Shown here piece by piece: positions 1 through 7,853 of a stretch of DNA of 64,000 bases. Position 1 is the first letter of the stretch; each line of letters opens with the position of its first letter. The notes beneath the pieces are model-generated. The model had not been told where the DNA came from. It was given only the letters and a program-made list of their open reading frames with translations, and searched no databases. The stretch spans positions 310,001 through 374,000 of the forward strand of contig NZ_RPOC01000002.1 of the NCBI RefSeq assembly GCF_003946915.1. The letters run 5' to 3'. This DNA comes from Flavobacterium ustbae. GTDB taxonomy: Bacteria; Bacteroidota; Bacteroidia; Flavobacteriales; Flavobacteriaceae. Both the position numbers and the translations under genes were made by a program.

Positions 1-1163
1 ATAACGTCTAAAATAATAGCGCAGCCTTCTCTAATTTCCTCTTCAGAAATCGTTAAAGGTGGTGTGATTCGTATCGCGCATCCTTCAAATAAAAGCCAGA
101 ATAAAATAAGTCCTCTGTCTTGACAGGTTAAAATGACTTCGTTTGTAATATCTGCCGATTCTGTCATCGCGGCAAGCATTAATCCTTTTCCTCTAACTTC
201 TGTAATCAAAGGATGTACCAAAAGTGATCTGAAGAGTTTTTCCTTTTCAAGCGCTTCTGCCATTAAATTTGTTTCAGTTAATTCTTGCAAAGTAGCCAAA
301 CAAGCTGACGCAATGACAGGGTGACCTCCAAAAGTCGTAATATGTCCTAATTTCGGATTTTCTGTTAAAAGATCCATTTTTTCAGAAGAAGCTGTAAACG
401 CTCCAACAGGCATTCCGCCACCCATTCCTTTTCCCATAACAACGATGTCTGGAACTACGTCATAATTTTGGAAACCGAAAAGTTTTCCTGTTCTTCCAAA
501 ACCAGGCTGAATTTCGTCGACAATCATTAAAGCTCCAACCTCATCGCAGCGTTTGCGAACTTTCTCCAAGAAATTGTTTTCTGGCTGAATAAATCCAGCT
601 CCTCCTTGAATGGTTTCTAAAAGAATGGCTGCAGTTCGAGTGGTTATTTTCTGTAAATCTTCTTCGCTGTTGAAAGTGATAAAATCAACATCTGGAAGCA
701 AAGGCCTGAAAGCTTGTTTTCGTTCTTCAAATCCCATAACGCTCATAGATCCCATTGTGTTTCCGTGATAAGCGTTGTGACAAGAAATAAGCTGGCTACG
801 GCCTGTAACTCGTTTTGCCAGTTTTAGCGAGCCTTCAATCGCTTCTGTTCCAGAATTTACCAAATAGGTTTTATTTAAAGATTCTGGAAGAAGTGAAGCC
901 ATCATTTTACAATATTGAACGGCTGGACTTTGTGAATATTCTCCGTAAACCATTACGTGAGAATATTTGTCCAACTGATCTTTTATCGCCTGATTGACTC
1001 TCGGATGCTGATGTCCTAAAGTGCAAGCCGAAACTCCGGCAACAAAATCTAAATATTTCTTATCGTTTGTGTCGTATATGTAAGAGCCAATGGCATGCGA
1101 AACTTCCATTCCGAGTGGGTAAGGAGAAGTTTGCGCTTGGTATTTTATAAAATCTGGATTCAT
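1..1163 (-). CDS. Class-III aminotransferase, C-terminus cut by window edge
   Basis: PLP-dependent fold-type I aminotransferase of the acetylornithine/ornithine/4-aminobutyrate group. About 387 residues are visible from the ATG at 1161-1163; the family is usually near 395-400, so only the last few residues are missing beyond base 1. Visible signatures are the N-terminal YPLGMEVSHAIGSYIYD block, VNSGTEAIEGSLKLAKR for the PLP-phosphate region, the VDEIQPGFGRTG block with the PLP-ring aspartate, and MGKGMGGGMPVGAF, whose lysine near residue 245 should be the Schiff-base residue. Substrate cannot be decided from sequence alone; flavobacterial homologues are usually annotated aspartate aminotransferase family protein. 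It follows the OstA-like gene on the same strand after a 236-bp gap full of repeats, so it probably has its own promoter. Confidence 0.9.
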   Translation of the reverse strand, partial: MNPDFIKYQAQTSPYPLGMEVSHAIGSYIYDTNDKKYLDFVAGVSACTLGHQHPRVNQAIKDQLDKYSHVMVYGEYSQSPAVQYCKMMASLLPESLNKTYLVNSGTEAIEGSLKLAKRVTGRSQLISCHNAYHGNTMGSMSVMGFEERKQAFRPLLPDVDFITFNSEEDLQKITTRTAAILLETIQGGAGFIQPENNFLEKVRKRCDEVGALMIVDEIQPGFGRTGKLFGFQNYDVVPDIVVMGKGMGGGMPVGAFTASSEKMDLLTENPKLGHITTFGGHPVIASACLATLQELTETNLMAEALEKEKLFRSLLVHPLITEVRGKGLMLAAMTESADITNEVILTCQDRGLILFWLLFEGCAIRITPPLTISEEEIREGCAIILDV

Positions 1164-1170
1164 TTTTTCT

Positions 1171-1330
1171 TAAAGGTTCAAAGTCGCAAAGGTACTAAGG
1201 ATCTAAGGTTTTTTAACTTTACGCTTAGGTTAACTTTTTTTTTAAGCTTCAAAGGCACTAAGGTTCTGAGATACTAATTTTTTTTTTACTTTATGCTTAG
1301 GTTGACTTTTTTAAAGTTGCTAATATCCTA
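1171..1330. repeat. CTAAGG-type intergenic repeat, two tandem units
   Basis: Two imperfect units of roughly 65-75 bp, each reading approximately CAAAGGnACTAAGG then a T tract, CTTTAnGCTTAGGTT and another T tract. It fills most of the 1164-1399 gap. The same word set (GGTTCTAAG, GCTAAG, GCAAAGTTTTT) recurs in other intergenic gaps of the window and in no recognised gene. The remaining stretch 1331-1399 holds a phrase (GAACACTAAAAAA then TGTACACTG) that is repeated near 20650. Confidence 0.7.
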
Positions 1331-1399
1331 AGGTTTTAGCGTACAGTATTTACTTATTTAAGTTTAAGCTGAACACTAAAAAAAACTGTACACTGACCA

Positions 1400-3061
1400 C
1401 TATTTCTTACTCTTAGCAGCTGGATTCTTCTTGTCGTAATTCAAAGTTTCCTTCCTGACTTTTAGCGGAATATTTTTACCTTTTTCTTCCTGTTCTTTTC
1501 CTTCTTTAATCAGTTTTTCATTCAGTTCGTTATCTTCATCGGTAAAAATATCATCTTTCGACTTTATTCTTTCGGCACCTCGCCAGTTCATTCCTCGCAG
1601 TTTTCTAGCATTTTCTGGGAGTTCGTCTTCTGGAAAAATATCACCATCAACTTTATTGAAGAAAGTAATGGTTTCTATAGCATTATTCTCCAAAATCATA
1701 TTGATTTTACTGCTAACATTTTTATTGATTCCGATTAGTTCATTGGTATCATTTCGCATATAATAAATGACTTCAGTATTTTTGATTACATCAACATCAT
1801 GGAGTTTTCCATCCCGGAATTTTCCAAACAAATTGAGTCCCTTGACCTGATTATAACCCGTTCCGAGCGTATCCTTGGAGAGAACAAAAGTATTATTGAG
1901 GACTTTTAAAGAGTCAATTTTTCTTGTTGTATTGTCGCCAATTAAGTGCATTACATCTCCTGTAATTTGGTTTTCGCCATTCCACAAAATCGGATTTCCG
2001 ATCAATTTTGTCAAAGCGATTTTAGAATCCGAATGTATAGAATCGCATTTACCGCTCATATCCGTTTTATAAAAACGAACATTGTTAAAAGCACGCAGAA
2101 TTCGCTCGCCCTCTTTTCCTGTTACCAATAATTTTTTTCCGTGAATGTAAACCGAATCATTTTCAACCAAATTAATCGCTACCGCTCTTTTGGTTACAAA
2201 CATCGAATCTTTCAGTTTATAAAGCTCTGCATAATGTCCTTTTACAATTCCTTTATTAATCGAATCGGTAATTTTTACATTTCGCGTAGCCGATGCAAAT
2301 TCAATATTTCGATTGTAATATAAACTATCGCCTTCTATAAGTCGGTCGTCGTATTTGATATAAGATCTTCGCAGAAAATGTGCTAAATTTTTCTTCGTAT
2401 CATAAAAACCTTTTTCGGTATAAATATAATTGGCTTTACTCGTAATAGTTGAAGGGCCAAGAAGATACGTATGTCCAGAATTACTATAATAATCCAAGTG
2501 ATTGGACTTAATCACATATTTTGGATTTGTAATTGTAACTTCAGTCAAAAACTGGAATTTCTTTTCTTTCACGTAATATCTTCCAGATTTACTTACCAAA
2601 GTATTGTCTTTGTTTACAATTGTTCCTTTAGTATTGTAAAATGCTTCTTGGATATTTCGATCAAAATTGATGGTATCGGTACGTAAAGTGGCATCTGGAG
2701 AAGTTAGAACTGCATCTCCTTTAGCGAAAGCTTTTTTTTCATTTCCGCTGTATTCGGCATATTTACTATTTAAGAACAAAGTATCTCCCTGCACTAATTG
2801 TACATTTCCGAATGCTTTTAGATAATTTTCTTTTTGAAAAAAATAGGCTTTATTGCAAGTTAAAACCACACCATCGTGAGTTATTTTTACATTTCCTGAT
2901 AGTAAAACAGCATCTGGTACAGCATTTTGATCGACTGACGACCAATCAGCATTTTCGACTATGATGGTTTTAGGAGTTTGCGTCTTCTTTTTGGCTTGTG
3001 CAGAAATTAAATGCGAACTTAAAAACAGACAACAAAATATGAAAAAGAGTGATTTCTTCAA
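1400..3061 (-). CDS. OstA-like protein (LptA/LptD N-terminal fold)
   Basis: Predicted periplasmic or outer-membrane-associated protein of the OstA/LptA beta-jelly-roll superfamily, whose members bind lipopolysaccharide on its way to the outer membrane. 553 residues. An N-terminal signal peptide (residues 1-22, ending SAQA) is followed by a lysine-rich stretch. The OstA-like segment starts near residue 45 with the typical VLLSGNVKITHDGVVLTCNKA pattern, in which each strand ends in a tyrosine or asparagine turn, and similar beta repeats continue to about residue 450. The C-terminal 90 residues are charged and probably disordered. It is far longer than E. coli LptA (about 185), as is usual for Bacteroidota OstA-like proteins that carry several LptA-like units. 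Start is the ATG directly before the signal peptide. Confidence 0.85.
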   Translation of the reverse strand: MKKSLFFIFCCLFLSSHLISAQAKKKTQTPKTIIVENADWSSVDQNAVPDAVLLSGNVKITHDGVVLTCNKAYFFQKENYLKAFGNVQLVQGDTLFLNSKYAEYSGNEKKAFAKGDAVLTSPDATLRTDTINFDRNIQEAFYNTKGTIVNKDNTLVSKSGRYYVKEKKFQFLTEVTITNPKYVIKSNHLDYYSNSGHTYLLGPSTITSKANYIYTEKGFYDTKKNLAHFLRRSYIKYDDRLIEGDSLYYNRNIEFASATRNVKITDSINKGIVKGHYAELYKLKDSMFVTKRAVAINLVENDSVYIHGKKLLVTGKEGERILRAFNNVRFYKTDMSGKCDSIHSDSKIALTKLIGNPILWNGENQITGDVMHLIGDNTTRKIDSLKVLNNTFVLSKDTLGTGYNQVKGLNLFGKFRDGKLHDVDVIKNTEVIYYMRNDTNELIGINKNVSSKINMILENNAIETITFFNKVDGDIFPEDELPENARKLRGMNWRGAERIKSKDDIFTDEDNELNEKLIKEGKEQEEKGKNIPLKVRKETLNYDKKNPAAKSKK

Positions 3062-3235
3062 CTGATTAAATTTTTGTCAAATTTATAAAAAAGGTTACAA
3101 TTTAAAGGTGATTTAAGATTAATTTGGTAAATCATTTTCTTTCTGAGAAATTTAAAATCATAAAGTTTTTATCCCCCCCTGTTGTTATCCATGATTTACT
3201 GAATTTGTCTAGAAATTTAAAAAAAAATTAATATG

Positions 3236-3296
3236 TTTTTTTTTTTTTTTTTGCTTGTTTGTAAGAAATGTTTTTGATAATATTGTTTTGATAATA
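3236..3296. promoter_or_regulatory. Probable control region of the RiPP cluster: 17-T tract and direct repeat
   Basis: The 290-bp gap between the OstA-like start and the precursor gene contains an uninterrupted run of 17 T (3236-3252) and then a perfect 11-bp direct repeat, TTTTGATAATA, at 3272-3282 and 3286-3296, 14 bp apart. No clean TAnnTTTG box is visible, so the promoter itself is not assigned. Repeat spacing slightly above one helical turn would fit a binding site; this is inference. Confidence 0.35.
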
Positions 3297-3351
3297 AGAG
3301 GTGTAGCTGAAAAACCTTCAAAAGAGTAAGAAATAACTTAAAAACAAAATT

Positions 3352-3543
3352 ATGCAGGATTTACAAAGCTTTAAAGATTTTTCATTAAATAATGATGAAT
3401 TAACGAGTGTTAAAGGTGGTTATCCGCCAGTTGATAATACTGGAGCAGGTACTTTTACATATGGAAGTCAAACACTTTCATATACATCAGATTGTGATTT
3501 TGGAAATGGTCACATTCAGTATGCAAATGTAAGAGCAGTTTAA
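3352..3543 (+). CDS. RiPP precursor peptide with GG leader (grasp-with-spasm type)
   Basis: 63-residue peptide with a leader of residues 1-23 ending in LTSVKGG and a 40-residue core starting at Tyr24. The leader pattern (F-x-x-F-x-L-N-x-x-E-L-x-x-V-K-G-G) is that of Bacteroidota double-glycine natural-product precursors, cut after GG by a C39-type peptidase. The core has Thr at 30, 34, 36, 41, 45, Ser at 39, 43, 46, Asp at 28, 47, 49, a single Cys48, and no Lys or Glu. An ATP-grasp ligase of the graspetide kind could therefore make only Ser/Thr-Asp ester links here, not Lys lactams (inference). The gene is followed after 18 bp by a hairpin and then the two maturation genes. No peptidase or exporter lies nearby. 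Confidence 0.8.
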   Translation: MQDLQSFKDFSLNNDELTSVKGGYPPVDNTGAGTFTYGSQTLSYTSDCDFGNGHIQYANVRAV

Positions 3544-3561
3544 AATAAGTTTATCTAAACG

Positions 3562-3599
3562 AGATAATGAAAAGACATGAAATTGTTTTTTCATTATCT
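3562..3599 (+). terminator. Attenuator-like hairpin between precursor and maturase genes
   Basis: Perfect 12-bp inverted repeat, AGATAATGAAAA (3562-3573) and TTTTCATTATCT (3588-3599), with a 14-nt loop, followed by a T-rich stretch. It lies 18 bp after the precursor stop. A weak terminator here would give much precursor message and less maturase message, as in many RiPP operons. It also covers the upstream ATG at 3567, which argues against that codon as the ATP-grasp start. Confidence 0.6.
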
Positions 3600-3611
3600 T
3601 TTGGATTTTAT

Positions 3612-4544
3612 ATGATATTAGTAATAAATGGACAAAAAGATCAATCTACAGATAATATATGTAAGTGGCTTATGTATTATGAAAAAGAATTTATCAGGAT
3701 TGATGAGAATAGTTATATAAATAAAGTAAATTTCGATCTTTTAAATGAGTTTTATGAATTTGAAATTAATAACGTTAAAATCAACCTTCATTCTATAAGT
3801 AGTGTTTTTTACAAAAATGGAACTTTAAATTATCAAATCAATACAGATAAAGATGAAAGTAAATTTATTATTGATTATAATGCAAATGAATGGAACAAGC
3901 TAAGATTTTTTCTGCACTTCCTAATAGAGAAAAAAGCAATTTGCTTAATTGGAAATATTGCTCATTATGAGGTTAATAAGTTGGAAGTGTTAACTTTAGC
4001 GAATGAGATTGGATTAAAAATTCCTGAAAGTTTTATTACATCTTCGAAAGATAACGTTTGTAGGTTATTACACGAAAAGAAGCAATTAATTACTAAATCT
4101 ATTGGGGAGATAAAACCTTTCTATTCGAAAGATGATTTGTATCTCAATTATACTAGGGAAATTAATCTTTTTGAAAAAATGTCGGATAATTTTGTTCCAT
4201 CACTGCTACAAGTTAAAGTAGATAAAAAATACGAAATTAGGACATTTTTTATAAAAAACAGATTTTGGTCCATTGCAATATTTTCACAGGAAAATCAAGA
4301 TTCTATAATTGATAATAGAATTATTAATTCAAATCATATTACAAACTTTCAAATACCTGCTGATTTAGAAAGTAAGATTGTTAAGTTAGCTACGTTATTA
4401 AATTTAAATAGTGGTTCGGTTGATTGGATATATTCTACAGATAATAATTTCTATTTTTTGGAAATTAATCCTCTAGGTGTTTTTAATAATGTTAGTTATT
4501 ATGGAAATTATAATATTGAAAAAGAAATTGCTAAATTATTGTAA
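3612..4544 (+). CDS. gwsG: ATP-grasp peptide maturase, grasp-with-spasm system
   Basis: ATP-grasp ligase of the graspetide-maturase type, predicted to activate an acidic side chain of the precursor by phosphorylation and join it to a side-chain nucleophile. 310 residues from the ATG at 3612. This start gives the usual family opening MILVIN followed by DQSTDNICKWL. The frame is open to an ATG at 3567, but that adds 15 residues of atypical sequence lying inside a perfect hairpin, so I reject it. The C-terminal half shows the ATP-grasp pattern: KKYEIRTFFIKNRFWS, then FLEINPLGVF with the Mg-binding Glu/Asn near residues 284-286. Codon use is very AT-rich compared with flanking housekeeping genes. 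Stop is 3 bp before the next small ORF. The symbol follows the gws naming for this system. Confidence 0.85.
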   Translation: MILVINGQKDQSTDNICKWLMYYEKEFIRIDENSYINKVNFDLLNEFYEFEINNVKINLHSISSVFYKNGTLNYQINTDKDESKFIIDYNANEWNKLRFFLHFLIEKKAICLIGNIAHYEVNKLEVLTLANEIGLKIPESFITSSKDNVCRLLHEKKQLITKSIGEIKPFYSKDDLYLNYTREINLFEKMSDNFVPSLLQVKVDKKYEIRTFFIKNRFWSIAIFSQENQDSIIDNRIINSNHITNFQIPADLESKIVKLATLLNLNSGSVDWIYSTDNNFYFLEINPLGVFNNVSYYGNYNIEKEIAKLL

Positions 4545-4547
4545 AAA

Positions 4548-4697
4548 ATGAAAACTTTAAAAAATGTCACAAGTTTGCAAAAGTGGATTAAGGTCGAGAA
4601 ACAAAACATGAGCCAAGTTTTATTATCTGACAATAAAAGTATTTCTAAGACAAAAGTTGTAATTGTAAGATCAAACAAACCATATACACTTTTATGA
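4548..4697 (+). CDS. Small 49-residue ORF coupled to the SPASM maturase
   Basis: An uninterrupted 49-codon ORF starting 3 bp after the ATP-grasp stop and ending in ATGA, so that its stop overlaps the SPASM start (4694). Tight packing on both sides and the 4-bp overlap suggest that it is translated. It reads MKTLKNVTSLQKWIKVEK at the start, is basic (Lys 9, Arg 1), and has no GG motif, no cysteine, no signal peptide and no membrane segment. It is therefore not an obvious second precursor. It could be a small partner or recognition protein for the maturases, a leader ORF that only mediates coupling, or a decayed remnant. I do not recognise it. Confidence 0.5.
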   Translation: MKTLKNVTSLQKWIKVEKQNMSQVLLSDNKSISKTKVVIVRSNKPYTLL

Positions 4698-5770
4698 AAT
4701 ATTTAAAATTATTTAGTTCTGTAAAAATCGTAAAAGGTTATAATCGAACATTAATGTTTGATTCAAGAAGGGATTTCATAAGGTTTGTACCAAATAGCTT
4801 GTTTGATTTACTGTCGTCAAATTTAGGTATAAACATTGAAAAAATGTTGCAAGAAATTTCACTTGATAATAAAAAAATATTAGAAGAGTACCTTGATTTT
4901 TTGATAAATAATAAATTAGGTTTTTATTGTAATTCGTTAAAAGAGTTTCAAAATTTTGAATACGATAATCGGGAATTCGCCTCACCAAATGATATAAATT
5001 ATCTTATAATTGATTTAGAGAATGATTTTAATCTTAGTTCTATTATTTGTAAACAGATTATTGATTGTAAAATAAAATACTTACAGATAAGATTTTGTAC
5101 AGATATTTCTGTTACTGTTTTGGAAAATGTTTTAAAAAAATGTGAATTGTTAAATGATTCATTTATTGAGGAAATTTCTTTCGTAATTAGTTTTAGTGAC
5201 GAGTTGTACTCTTACTTAATTAAAAAAAATCTCTCGATACAGAAATATATAAACGTTATTTTTCATTCATGTGATAACAATATCTCCGATTTACAAAATA
5301 ATGTTAATAATCTTAGCTTTGATTTTATAGTAGAAAAACTTATTATGCCAATTTCTTGTGGAATTGTAAAGAAATGTAATTTTGTTTTTAATGAGGAGTT
5401 TTATTTAGAATCTCAAAATAATAATACATGTTTGAACAAAAAAATCGCAATTGATAGCCGTGGTAATATCAAGAACTGCCCATCGATGAAAAAAAAATTT
5501 GGCAATATAGCTAGCTCAAATTTTAAAGACATTATTAGAAATCCTGATTTTATTTTTTTTTGGAATTTAAATAAAGATCAAGTTAGCATATGTAAGGATT
5601 GTGAATTTAGGCATGTTTGCATGGATTGTCGAGCGTATCTAGAGGAGCCTGAAGATCATTATTCTAAACCTTTGAAATGCGGATATGATCCTTATCAAAA
5701 TACTTGGGAAGATTGGAGTATGAATCCATTAAAAAAAAGAGCAATTGAATTCTACGGAACAAAATTATGA
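4694..5770 (+). CDS. gwsS: SPASM-domain peptide maturase, grasp-with-spasm system
   Basis: 358 residues, with start overlapping the preceding stop. The C-terminal 140 residues are a SPASM-type auxiliary iron-sulfur domain, with cysteines at 222, 228, 246, 262, 300, 303, 309, 312 and 329 (including CKDCEFRHVCMDC). The N-terminal 200 residues contain scattered cysteines but no Cx3Cx2C triad, so the canonical radical-SAM 4Fe-4S site is absent. In the grasp-with-spasm system this protein accompanies the ATP-grasp ligase and acts on the same GG-leader precursor; its chemistry is not known to me. The opening MKYLKLFSSVKIVKGYNR is typical of the family. The gene ends 70 bp before the amylase start and no transport gene follows. 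Confidence 0.8.
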   Translation: MKYLKLFSSVKIVKGYNRTLMFDSRRDFIRFVPNSLFDLLSSNLGINIEKMLQEISLDNKKILEEYLDFLINNKLGFYCNSLKEFQNFEYDNREFASPNDINYLIIDLENDFNLSSIICKQIIDCKIKYLQIRFCTDISVTVLENVLKKCELLNDSFIEEISFVISFSDELYSYLIKKNLSIQKYINVIFHSCDNNISDLQNNVNNLSFDFIVEKLIMPISCGIVKKCNFVFNEEFYLESQNNNTCLNKKIAIDSRGNIKNCPSMKKKFGNIASSNFKDIIRNPDFIFFWNLNKDQVSICKDCEFRHVCMDCRAYLEEPEDHYSKPLKCGYDPYQNTWEDWSMNPLKKRAIEFYGTKL

Positions 5771-5840
5771 TGTTTTAACTTGGTCTTTGATCTGTTTATT
5801 TACAGAAAAAAATAGTATCAAAATTATGTTAAATGTTCTT

Positions 5841-7700
5841 ATGAAAAAGATACTTTCTGTAGTATTAGTAATGCTTGTTTTCTCAGGCTGTAAAACAAAA
5901 GATTTAAAAATGAGTACAGCAAAAGAATCTGCTGCAACAGAAAAGAAAGTTGTAGTGTATCAAGTTTTTACGCGCCTTTTTGGAAATAAAAATACAGCTA
6001 ACAAACCGTGGGGAACTATTGAAGAAAACGGTGTTGGAAAATTTAATGATTTTACAGATAAAGCTTTACACGAAATAAAAGATTTAGGTGTCAATTATAT
6101 TTGGTATACTGGAGTTCCGCATCATGCTCTGGTGCGCGACTATACAGCATACGGAATTTCTAATGATGATCCAGAAGTGGTAAAAGGTCGCGCAGGTTCA
6201 CCTTATGCAGTAAAAGATTATTATAATGTAAATCCAGATTTGGCTGTAGATCCCACAAAACGATTAGAAGAATTTGAAGCTCTAATAAAACGTACACACG
6301 CTGCAGGTTTAAAAGTGATTACTGATATTGTACCAAATCATATCGCTAGAAAATATGAAGGAAAATCAAATCCTGCTGGCGTAAAAGATTTTGGCGCAGA
6401 TGATAATGTTACTGTTGAATACAAGCGAGACAATAATTTCTACTATATTCCGAATCAGCATTTTGAAATTCCAGATGGAGATGTTCCTTTGAATGGAGAG
6501 AAAAACCCATTGATTGATGGAAAATTTGACGAAAATCCTGCAAAATGGACAGGAAATGGATCTCGAAAATTCAAGCCAGACCAAAACGACTGGTACGAAA
6601 CGGTAAAAGTAAATTATGGTGTGCGTCCAGACGGAACTAAAGATTTTCCTGAACTTCCAGCTGTTTTCGATCAGAAATCGTATCAAGAACATTTTGCTTT
6701 TTGGCAAGATAAAGACGTGCCAGATTCTTGGAAAAAGTTTAAAGACATTGCCTTATATTGGATTTCAAAAGGTGTTGACGGATTCCGCTATGATATGGCA
6801 GAAATGGTTCCGTATGAATTCTGGAGCTATATGAACTCTTCCATTAAAATGAAAAATCCGAATGCGTTTTTATTGGCAGAAGTATATAATCCGAATGAAT
6901 ACCGAAATTACATTCGCTTAGGAAAAATGGATTATTTGTATGATAAAGTAGAAACTTATGATAAGTTGAAAGATATCATTCGTGGACAATCTTCGCCTGA
7001 CGAATTAACAAAAATTCAGAACGGAATGGCCGATATTGAGCATAATATGCTTCATTTCTTAGATAATCATGACGAACAGCGTTTAGCAAGTCCAGAATTT
7101 GCGGGAACGCCAGAAAGAGGAAAACCTTTAATGGTAGTTTCGGCAACAATAAGCACTTCACCAACCATGATTTATTTCGGACAAGAAGTAGGAGAGGCAG
7201 GGAATGAAGATGCAGGTTTCGGAAAACGCTCAAGAACATCTATTTTTGATTATATCGGAGTTCCAAATCACCAGCGCTGGATGAATGATGGCAAATTTGA
7301 TGGCGGTCAGCTTTCGGATTCTGAAAAACAGCTTCGTGACTTTTACAAACGTTTATTGAATTTCACAATTAAAAGTGATGCCTTAATGGGAGAATTTCAA
7401 GAAATTCAGTCTATAAACCGTCAAAATCAAGCGTATGATCCGCTACTATATTCTTTTGTTCGCTGGTCAGATAATCAGAAATTGATTGTTATTGCTAATT
7501 TTTCTTCTGAAAAAGAAAGCCAATTTGAGTTGAAAATTCCTTCTGAAGTAATTTCAAAATGGAATTTAAAAGACGGTTCTTATGTTTTAGTAGATAAATT
7601 GTATCTGCAAAATAAAACCTATTTGAATGTGAAAAATGGAGAAGGAGTGGCTCAAGTAAAAATAAAGCCTTCTGAATCTTTGATTTATGAAGTGAATTAA
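5841..7700 (+). CDS. GH13 alpha-amylase family lipoprotein
   Basis: Glycoside hydrolase family 13 enzyme acting on alpha-1,4-glucans outside the cytoplasm. 619 residues from the ATG at 5841, chosen because it begins the lipoprotein signal MKKILSVVLVMLVFSGC with a lipobox cysteine. The open frame extends to 5745, but that part overlaps the SPASM gene and lacks signal character. The four GH13 regions are present: TDIVPNH; GVDGFRYDMAE with the catalytic Asp nucleophile; FLLAEVYNP with the acid/base Glu; and FLDNHDEQR with the transition-state Asp. A C-terminal beta-sandwich domain begins near residue 525. It stands alone, with no SusC/D or starch transporter next to it, and faces GH130 tail to tail across a hairpin-rich gap. 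Confidence 0.92.
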   Translation: MKKILSVVLVMLVFSGCKTKDLKMSTAKESAATEKKVVVYQVFTRLFGNKNTANKPWGTIEENGVGKFNDFTDKALHEIKDLGVNYIWYTGVPHHALVRDYTAYGISNDDPEVVKGRAGSPYAVKDYYNVNPDLAVDPTKRLEEFEALIKRTHAAGLKVITDIVPNHIARKYEGKSNPAGVKDFGADDNVTVEYKRDNNFYYIPNQHFEIPDGDVPLNGEKNPLIDGKFDENPAKWTGNGSRKFKPDQNDWYETVKVNYGVRPDGTKDFPELPAVFDQKSYQEHFAFWQDKDVPDSWKKFKDIALYWISKGVDGFRYDMAEMVPYEFWSYMNSSIKMKNPNAFLLAEVYNPNEYRNYIRLGKMDYLYDKVETYDKLKDIIRGQSSPDELTKIQNGMADIEHNMLHFLDNHDEQRLASPEFAGTPERGKPLMVVSATISTSPTMIYFGQEVGEAGNEDAGFGKRSRTSIFDYIGVPNHQRWMNDGKFDGGQLSDSEKQLRDFYKRLLNFTIKSDALMGEFQEIQSINRQNQAYDPLLYSFVRWSDNQKLIVIANFSSEKESQFELKIPSEVISKWNLKDGSYVLVDKLYLQNKTYLNVKNGEGVAQVKIKPSESLIYEVN

Positions 7701-7711
7701 AGATTATTTTT

Positions 7712-7842
7712 AACACATAGAAACATAGTTTAGTAGACTTATAAAAGGCGTTTCACTAGTTTAAATACACATAGTTATCTATGTGTTGAAACTAGTTTCT
7801 TTTGTATTCTTTTTTTGCACAAAATCTATGTTTCTATGTGTT
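7712..7842. repeat. Nested inverted repeats between convergent genes
   Basis: Outer perfect 17-bp arms, AACACATAGAAACATAG at 7712-7728 and its complement at 7826-7842. Inside lies a second hairpin, 7755-7774 with 7779-7796 and a 4-nt loop, built on ACTAGTTT and ACACATAG. It fills the 153-bp gap between the amylase and GH130 stops and may act as a bidirectional terminator. Confidence 0.75.
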
Positions 7843-7853
7843 TTAAATATTTT

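Noticed and set aside
3567..3611. N-terminal extension of the ATP-grasp protein
   Set aside because: The added residues are atypical for the family and lie inside a perfect hairpin; the ATG at 3612 gives the standard family start.
3352..5770. Horizontal island inserted with integrase or tRNA
   Set aside because: Low GC suggests transfer, but no integrase, IS, tRNA or flanking direct repeat was found, so no island is claimed.
5745..5840. Longer amylase start overlapping the SPASM gene
   Set aside because: It hides the lipoprotein signal that begins at 5841 and overlaps the previous gene by 26 bp.
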